DNA from: Emergomyces orientalis
Lineage: Eukaryota > Ascomycota > Eurotiomycetes > Onygenales > Ajellomycetaceae
Length of the DNA: 64,000 nt
Direction of reading: 5' to 3'
NCBI GenBank assembly: GCA_002110485.1
Contig: MOWL01000045.1
Span: 248,001-312,000, forward strand
How positions within the stretch are numbered: position 1 is the stretch's first letter; every line of letters starts with the position of its first letter. Positions 57,184 through 64,000 of this stretch are shown piece by piece. Under the pieces are notes generated by a model that did no database searches, was not told the origin of the DNA, and was given only the letters and a program-made list of their open reading frames with translations. A program made the translations under genes and the position numbers.

Positions 57184-60100
57184 ATGATGCCTTCAATTTC
57201 GAGATCCCTTCTGGACACGAACGTCAAAGCCCATGTTTTGCCAAAATCAACCAAAAGCAAGCACATGAAAACCAGCGAAGCCCAACCGGTTTCTGCATCG
57301 ACAAACTACCTCTCTCTTGCGCCCAGGAGTACGCCTCTGGGTGGAAAGCATTTTGAAAATGACGGCCCTGGTCATCTTGCTGGCGCTGGAGCCAGACATG
57401 ACAATGATTTTGCGAATATTCGGAATATAAATATCCTTCCAACCGCAGACGAGATCTTGTCTCAACGCCCTCCATATATGCCGTTTAAGCGATTTAACCA
57501 ACTTCACTTTCTTCCCCGAGGGCCAGAACGACTGATTGATACGTTGTTTCGTCAACTAAGACATGAAAATGTGGAGGCACTGAAAGATTGTGTCTACTTC
57601 GCGGCCCAAAAATTACTGACAGTCAATAATCCTGATTCTGATTATGAACCCTGCGAAGATACGCCGAATGGTAACCGATGTTACTTTTTCTGGAGAGCTC
57701 AGTTTGAAGAGCTTCTTTTCGACGACCGTAAAGGGATTATCGTTCGCATTAGCTACCTGTGCCCGAACAAGCTACGTGGAAGAAAAATATTCAGTTCCGG
57801 AAGATTCGAAAACGGAATGGTCGTTGCTCTAGTTGGACTTGATAATGACAAGGACGAACTATCTGTGACTTTTTTCGAAGCTTATTTGAGCCAAAGCACC
57901 GATTCTATGGTCTCTCGCGGTGGAAAAGGAATAAGAGGTAATGCGACAAAATAGCCCCTAATATTTATCTATGCTGACAAATGCATAGCCGCCGTTCAGT
58001 TACGTTTTGCTCAGCCTGACAACATCGATGATTTACGACGAACCGTGAATTATTCTCAAGGACTTGCCAGCGGTCGTTTTGTTCTTGTCGAATTTCCAAG
58101 ACACCTGTTAAATGGATTTTACCAAATTCTAAAACGCCTTCAACAGTTACATGGGTCAGACTTAGCGTTCACTCGGTATTACGCTCCGAGAACAGGGTCA
58201 GAGGAAAATGTGGGCCTTCTACCTCCGTCGTACTCATTGCTTGAAGGAGCTGCAATAGACTTTCAAAATGTTGGCCAGATTGTTTCAGACGAAAGACCTT
58301 CAAGAAAGTCGCTACAGGACCTGATTGCAAACAAGAGTGAGTTTCTCCAGATTGTCAAAGAAAACACTGGGCTCGACGAAGGCCAGGCTATGACATTTGT
58401 GGAAGCAATGAATAGGGAATTTGCTTTGGTCCAGGGCCCTCCAGGCACTGGAAAAACATACCTGGGCACTACTCTTGTACAGGCAATATTATCCGCCGTG
58501 GACTCATCTCGAACACCCATTCTGGCTGTATGTTTGACAAACCACGCCCTTGATGCTTTTCTCAAAGAACTCCTTGAGAGAGGTATAAAGAAGATAGCTC
58601 GAGTTGGAGGTGGAAGTAGGGAAGAGTGGACAAAGAAGTATAATTTGAGATCTCTTGTATCTTCAACTAAACTGGAGCCCATCGAGAGACATACAAAAGC
58701 AAAAGAGTATGGAACAGTTAAAGGTATATTATACATATATTCTTACTGACTCTCGACTTCAACATCTCAGCCCTTTCCTCTTAGCTAACAAGTATTTAGA
58801 TCTAGCTGTTGATGGATTAGATATCTGTGAAGCTGCCAATGCTCCAAATAAGCTAGGTTGGCATACAGTTTCCCAGCATCTGCGTGAAAATTACAAAGAC
58901 ATATACCACCAGTTCATGCTTGCGGCAAGGACTGATGACCCACTACATGCCATTGGTATACAAAAAAGAATAGGCGGATTCCCTTATGCGCTCTGGAGCT
59001 CTGGGGGCGACTTGGAGCTCTTTGATAAGAATATGAGTACAGATTTCGCTGCATTTTTAGGGCAAAATAGTATGGAAAAAAATGATCCTAAAATCAATCT
59101 TGAAATTTACCATCGCGTGCTACGGGATGTTATATCCCAGATACGACATAACTGCAACAGTGTCGCGGAAAACATCTGGATATTTTCTCACCGGGAGAGA
59201 CGTGAATTAATGACAAAATGGGCTTCTGAGATTGATCATGGGGCTATTGCCAATAATATTGTCAACATCCATCTTCAACACCAAACCGCAATGTCTCGAC
59301 TGCAGTTTTGCCGCAATGAGATTGATTCCCGCTGTCTATCTATGCAACAAGTTGTTGGATTAACTACCACGGCCTGTGCGTCAAAATGGTCCCTTTTAAA
59401 ACGCTTGGGATTACGAGTTGTTATCTGTGAGGAGGCTGGAGAAGTTATGGAGGCACACAGTCTCTGCACCCTTTTTCCTTCCGTGGAACATGCCATATTC
59501 ATTGGTGACCCACTTCAACTTCGGTAAGTGACCTCTATCCGAGCACAATGTTATCCAATCTAATAAAATGTGACAGGCCTCAACTTTTAGAACAATCGCT
59601 GTCTTTAGAAACCAAAGTTGGCTCACTTTATCGTTTGGACGAATCTTTGTTTGAGAGGCTTACGAATAGCAAATCCGGAATTGAAACGCTACCGCATTCA
59701 ATTCTAAGTGTCCAGCGCAGAATGCATCCAGATATATCACAAATTGCTAAAAGCACACTATATCCACAGCTTCTGGACCACCCTTCGACCAAGTTGCACT
59801 CTGCTGTCGGCGGACTGAGTGATAGAACATATTGGTTTGATCATAGGATTCCCGAGGACCAGTGTTTTGGGTTTTCAAGCGCAACAAAATCATTTTCAAA
59901 TAGTTTTGAAGTTGGTATGGTTTCAGGGTTGGTTAAATATTTGGTCCAGAGCAATGCATATGGATTAGGTGACATAGCAGTTTTGGTAAGTAAGCTTCTT
60001 CATAAGTCAATACAATTTTAACTTTGGTAGACACCGTATAGCGGGCAGCTGGCACAGTTGGTGCAAGGCTTGCATTGTTCTTGTAGCCTGTGGCTAAGTG

Positions 60101-62550
60101 AAAGTGATAAAGAGGCCCTTATCGATCAGGGTTTTCTGATGGATGAGGAACTTGGAGCGCCTGGACGGGTTGACATTGATATGGTCGGAATGTTGCGTAT
60201 ATCAACAATGTAAGTAATCCCAACAAACTCCATTGATACCGTGGGGTACTAAAGTCCATAGTGATAATTTCCAAGGTGAGGAGGCTAAAGTGGTTATTTT
60301 GACTACGGTGAGAAGCAACCCCGAATGTCGCCCTGGCTTTTTGAAAACAATAAATCGGATAAATGTGGCATGTAGTAGAGCCCGTGATGGATTCTATATT
60401 TTGGAAATACCCAATCTCTTCAGGTCGTGCCCATGTGGAATGATATTATGTGAGTTCGCGTGCTGTTTCAACGTCCCTTTGGTGCCGCGCCATTCTAATT
60501 ATCTTCGTGGTGTTTTCCACGTAGACAACTATTCCGCTCTCAGAATAGACTTGGGACGGCTCTTAAAGTGCAGCCATGTTCTCAAAACTCCAACCATGAC
60601 CCTGGATACTTTCACCTTCAGCAACCAGAAGATTTCGCCAAAATACCTCCTTGCCCAGAGGTATGCAACCAACTTCTTCCCTGTGGCCACATTTGCACTC
60701 AAAGGTATGAAAGCAAAATATTGCCCCTATTTTCCCCGTTAACACTAAATAGTTGCCACCCTTTCGAACTCCATTCATCTTCTATCATGAAATGCGGAGA
60801 AAATTGCAATAAACTACATGATACCTGCGAACACCCATGCACGAAAGCGTGTGGGGAACCGTGTGGCACTTGCACCGCCTCATCAAGCACAGTGAGCCTA
60901 CATTGCGGACATGATGTGGTGGTTACCTGTGCAGAGAAAAAGTCCAACGCGCTTCCATTATGCCAAGCTGTTGTTGAAGAATTGATGCTAAAGTGCGGGC
61001 ACAAGTTTATGGTTACCTGCGGTGTTAGAGACCAGGAACCTCTATGCATTGAGGCTTGCGATTCCATCCTCGATTGTGGTCATCAGTGTATAGGAGTTTG
61101 TGAAACATGTACTAAAACCAAACATGCTCCATGTGCTCAAAAATGCGGCAAGAAGCTGGAGTGCCAGCACAGCTGTGATGCCGGGTAAGTTAACTCTCGA
61201 TGCGTCACTTTCATACATTTTTTCTGATTCAAAAACTTCCAGATGCCATGGGGATGAACCGTGCCCCCCTTGCCAACAGCCATGCGACGAGCGATGTTGC
61301 CATGGCAGGTGCACAGGTACATGCCACGAACCATGTCAGCCGTGCCTCCGGATTTTAACAAACACTGGCGAAAATTGTAGCGACAGTGGTGTTTATATAT
61401 GCGCGCTCAATGCCACAATTAATAACAATCTTCAGAAGCTTCAAACCACTGTCGACACCCTGCTTCTGAATATTGGGAGAAAGTACCATATGCTAGGGAA
61501 ACGACTGCAATATTTCGAGATAATGCTTCGTGAGACGTTTATACTGTTTCGCGGGCAAATCCGGCCCACTCCGTTATCTTCAGGCCACAACCGACGTCTG
61601 ATTCAAGAACGCGGTTCAGGAATTGCCGAAGTCCAAGCCCATGTCTTAGAAATCAAAGGTATTCTTTGCGTTAGCTAATAATTTTATTCTACCTTTCACT
61701 GACATTCCTACTAGAACAGCTTGTCATACCGCTAGAAACAGACCTCATCCACCTTCACAAACAGCCTCAATTCTTTCTCAGCAAAACCAATTCCTCTTTC
61801 AGCTTACGATTCGTTCTTCTCTTTTATCAATGTCGTTACGCGTCCCTTGGAGATCTGCTCAAAGTCTCCGTATTCTTGTTGACGCTCAATGACCCATCAT
61901 GCCAAAGCAGGATTCTTGCCGAATCGATCCGCCGCACCGTTACTATGCACAGTAAAATCAACGCTAATAACTTAAATAATATAATAATTGAATGCGAATC
62001 CAAGTTCCTAAAGACGTTGGAGGTTGAAATCCGCCTTTTGCAGCTGGGATTTTACTCTCTGGCGAAGAGAGCCACTAAACTAAACTGTGCACAAGGTAGA
62101 GATATCTCGGACAAACAGCTGGACTTGTTTGTAGCCGTAGCAGATTACACTGCTATTGATGAAAGCTCTGGTGGATCGGGTCCCTTCAAGTTCGACGTTG
62201 ATCTGTCGATCCAGCGGATGGCGACATTATGTCGTCGTTATCCAAAATCAGCAGGGTTGTATCTCAAGTTGGTCGATGCAGCGAGGGACGGAATACACGC
62301 AGATAATAAGCTACCGTATCTATTCCCAGCTGAAACCAGAGTTGTGGAGCGAGCTTGGGGGAGCCCTAAGTGCGACCAACTCGCCAAATGTGGCAATCAT
62401 CATGTGTACCCGGCTGAGAGTTTCGATGATTGTCCTGAGTGTGGAGAGGAAGTGGTGGAAACCGAGAAGTTAAATTATGAGCAATTTCTCTCGGAGAGCG
62501 AGTTTTTGTCGTGGATGCGAACCCGTACTGGGTACGCACCTAGGTTTTAA
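57184..62550 (+). CDS. SF1 helicase with NFX1-type zinc fingers (ZNFX1/Hrr1/SAD-3-like), probable frameshift
   Basis: Ten exons: 57184-57937, 57989-58723, 58800-59523, 59577-59985, 60031-60209, 60262-60449, 60525-60704, 60753-61184, 61243-61658 and 61715-62550, about 1617 residues. The start is ATG 57184 or 57187. Walker A is GPPGTGKT (401-408), Walker B VVICEEAGEVMEAH, then GDPLQLRPQ, RRMHPDI, TPYSGQL, DNFQGEEAKVVILTTVRS and INVACSRARDG, the SF1 (Upf1-like) motifs. Cys/His-rich NFX1-type repeats follow (CNQLLPCGHICTQ, LHCGHDVVVTCA, LKCGHKFMVTC, LDCGHQCIGVC, CHGRCTGTCHEPC). Related proteins act in RNA silencing (S. pombe Hrr1, Neurospora SAD-3, animal ZNFX1). Summed exons leave one base missing: near 60401 the expected YILGNTQSLQVVPMWNDI frame shifts by one. 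A weak alternative donor at 60424 could bypass it. Confidence 0.85.
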
Positions 62551-63148
62551 TATCCTATATCTTGATCGGTAACGAAAGAGCAAAATAATCAAACGGCACA
62601 AGCATTCTCTGCTCAGTGAGAGTTATCACATACCACTACCCTGCCAGCATCATTTGATTAGTATCTTGTGGGGTCTCTTCTGGGCTTTCGTAGATAATCC
62701 CCGATGCTGCCCTCAAGGGATGTATGGGTCACATGTTTGGTCTCTCATTAGTACGTTTCCTGATGCTCTGCACTCTTTCATCAACAGGCTTCGTTCACAA
62801 AGTTTAAAGTTCTATTTATTCATCTTCCAGTAGTTACTCGTGACAGTATCAACATGCACAATCGATTTATCCTTTTGCTGTGTGCTTGATGCCAAGTTGT
62901 GCTGACGGAGGCACCTGGATCAGCCTTGGCGCTGTGATAGTTGCCCTGGCAACGTGCTATACTTGTTGGACACACATATTTTGACACCCACAACATGCAA
63001 AAGGGATGCATGTAACCAGCAACAGATGATGACTGACAGCAACCACATTTGTCTCGTTATCCAACTTATATTGCCGAATTTTTACTGTTGGTTAATTGTC
63101 AATTTTTGAACCCTACTCATTCGGCTCGGTGAATCTAAAATACAAACA
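62551..63148. promoter_or_regulatory. Intergenic region upstream of kinesin gene
   Basis: 598 bases between the helicase stop and the kinesin ATG, same strand. I see no gene and no clear core promoter motif. The ORF at 62820-63011 (minus) is short and featureless. Confidence 0.5.
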
Positions 63149-64000
63149 ATGGAACCTGGCCTGAAGCAGCCCTCGAATGGGCAAACATCGCTTTTCCAGG
63201 TCTATCTACGCCTTCGGCCGCCGATGAACAAAAAAGAAGTAACCCAGACATCAAAACAAGAATACCTCACAGTTGAGCGGCCTGATACCCAATTATCTGA
63301 AGACGATGGAAATCAAAACCGCTCCTGGCCCACTCATATCACGCTACAGCCACCAAGCGATTCGAGAAAACGAGCAGTTGAGAAGTTCGGTTTCACGAAA
63401 GTGTTTGAAGAAAATGCCTCACAATTAGAGCTTTTCGAGGAAGTTGGGATGGCCCACTTAATAAAGGGCGTACTTTGTGAGGGTAGAGATGGCCTGGTTG
63501 CTACCCTGGGGGTTACTGGGAGTGGAAAAGTTTGAGATCTCCCACCTTCATTACAAGAATACTGAGTATTTCGAGAATGGAGGAGCTAACACGTTTATCA
63601 TATTGCTTAGACGCACACTATTCTTGGGTCGAAGTCACAGCGCGGAATAACCCAAATGTCCCTCGATGTCCTCTTCCGGTCCCTTTCGTCGACGGTTCTA
63701 AATCTGGATAACCAAGACAATCCCCTCTTGCTATCGTCCATTGCGGATTCAGACCCTTCGGAAGCACAGTTTTTCACTGCGAGATCCTTCATTGAAACGA
63801 TTTACAGCGACCCATGGAACGAACGAGGCCGAGGTTCAAGGGCCCAGACTCCGATGTCTGTTATGTCGAGATGTCAAACCCCTATGACGGTACGGAGCCC
63901 TTTTGATTTCCCTTTCCCTATTTTACATGCGGACTCTTTCCCGGCCGGACCCTTTCCAGAAGGATTCATCCCTCACAGTGCAAAATTTACTTCAAAACAA
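63149..64000 (+). CDS. Kinesin motor protein, 5' partial
   Basis: The exon from ATG 63149 to 63529 gives 127 residues. It is followed by an intron (donor GTTTGA, acceptor GCTTAG at 63610) and an exon open from 63611 to the window edge. The motor-domain start is LFQVYLRLRPP (RLRPP loop). Later come FGFTKVFEENASQLELFEEV and the P-loop GVTGSGK-THT; the intron falls exactly between Lys and Thr of the P-loop. The usual GQTGSGKT has Val for Gln, as in some kinesin-6/Kif20-like motors. After ILGSKSQRGITQ there is a long insertion (Ser/Pro-rich, SRAQTPMSVMSRCQTPMT) in the loop-6 region, also reminiscent of kinesin-6-type motors. The assignment to a subfamily is tentative. It is truncated by the window, not broken. 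Confidence 0.85.

Noticed and set aside
1..64000. CRISPR array, prophage or bacterial operon structure
   Set aside because: No regularly spaced repeats of that kind; genes are intron-bearing and eukaryotic.

Overview
The window is nuclear DNA of a filamentous ascomycete. Most genes are broken by short GT-AG introns of about 50-110 bases, intergenic spaces are large, and the proteins are eukaryotic housekeeping types: dynactin p62, BCS1, CCT3, CLU1, Rab5 and RPS7. The fungal-only pairing of phosphoketolase with acetate kinase and the overall protein style suggest Eurotiomycetes, probably Onygenales. That placement is my inference; no rRNA or species-specific marker is present. I see no mitochondrial or bacterial DNA, no CRISPR, no recognisable transposon, and no RIP-like AT collapse.

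Left part (1-11.5 kb). A mitochondrial complex I assembly methyltransferase (NDUFAF5-like, minus) is divergent from dynactin p62 (plus). It is followed by 40S ribosomal protein S7 (minus) and by phosphoketolase (minus), which is divergent from acetate kinase (plus) across a 456-base promoter. The last two enzymes form a complete route from xylulose-5-P or fructose-6-P through acetyl-P to acetate and ATP.

Middle (11.5-26.5 kb). This is a gene desert of about 15 kb with no supportable coding region. It holds microsatellites and a strongly pyrimidine-rich stretch (about 22.3-24.7 kb), and it ends at a Rab5-type GTPase gene with a large acidic insertion.

Right-centre (28-50 kb). In order: a polytopic membrane protein (minus), a mitochondrial P-loop NTPase (minus), CLU1/CLUH (plus), a 1024-residue unknown protein (plus), a 638-residue unknown protein with a hydrophobic C-terminus (minus), and the mitochondrial AAA chaperone BCS1 (minus). 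Four of the window's genes (NDUFAF5-like, P-loop NTPase, CLU1, BCS1) concern mitochondria, but nothing suggests co-regulation beyond chance.

Right end (50-64 kb). In order: a 267-residue orphan ORF, CCT3 (plus), a PRKRIP1/DUF1168 nuclear protein (minus), a stand-alone PARP-type zinc-finger protein (plus), and a large SF1 helicase with NFX1-type zinc fingers (ZNFX1/Hrr1/SAD-3-like, plus). The conserved frame of this helicase is broken by an apparent one-base deletion. A 5' partial kinesin (plus) runs off the window.

Exon boundaries were assigned by hand from splice consensus, reading phase and remembered family motifs. Phase sums close exactly for every complete gene except the helicase.
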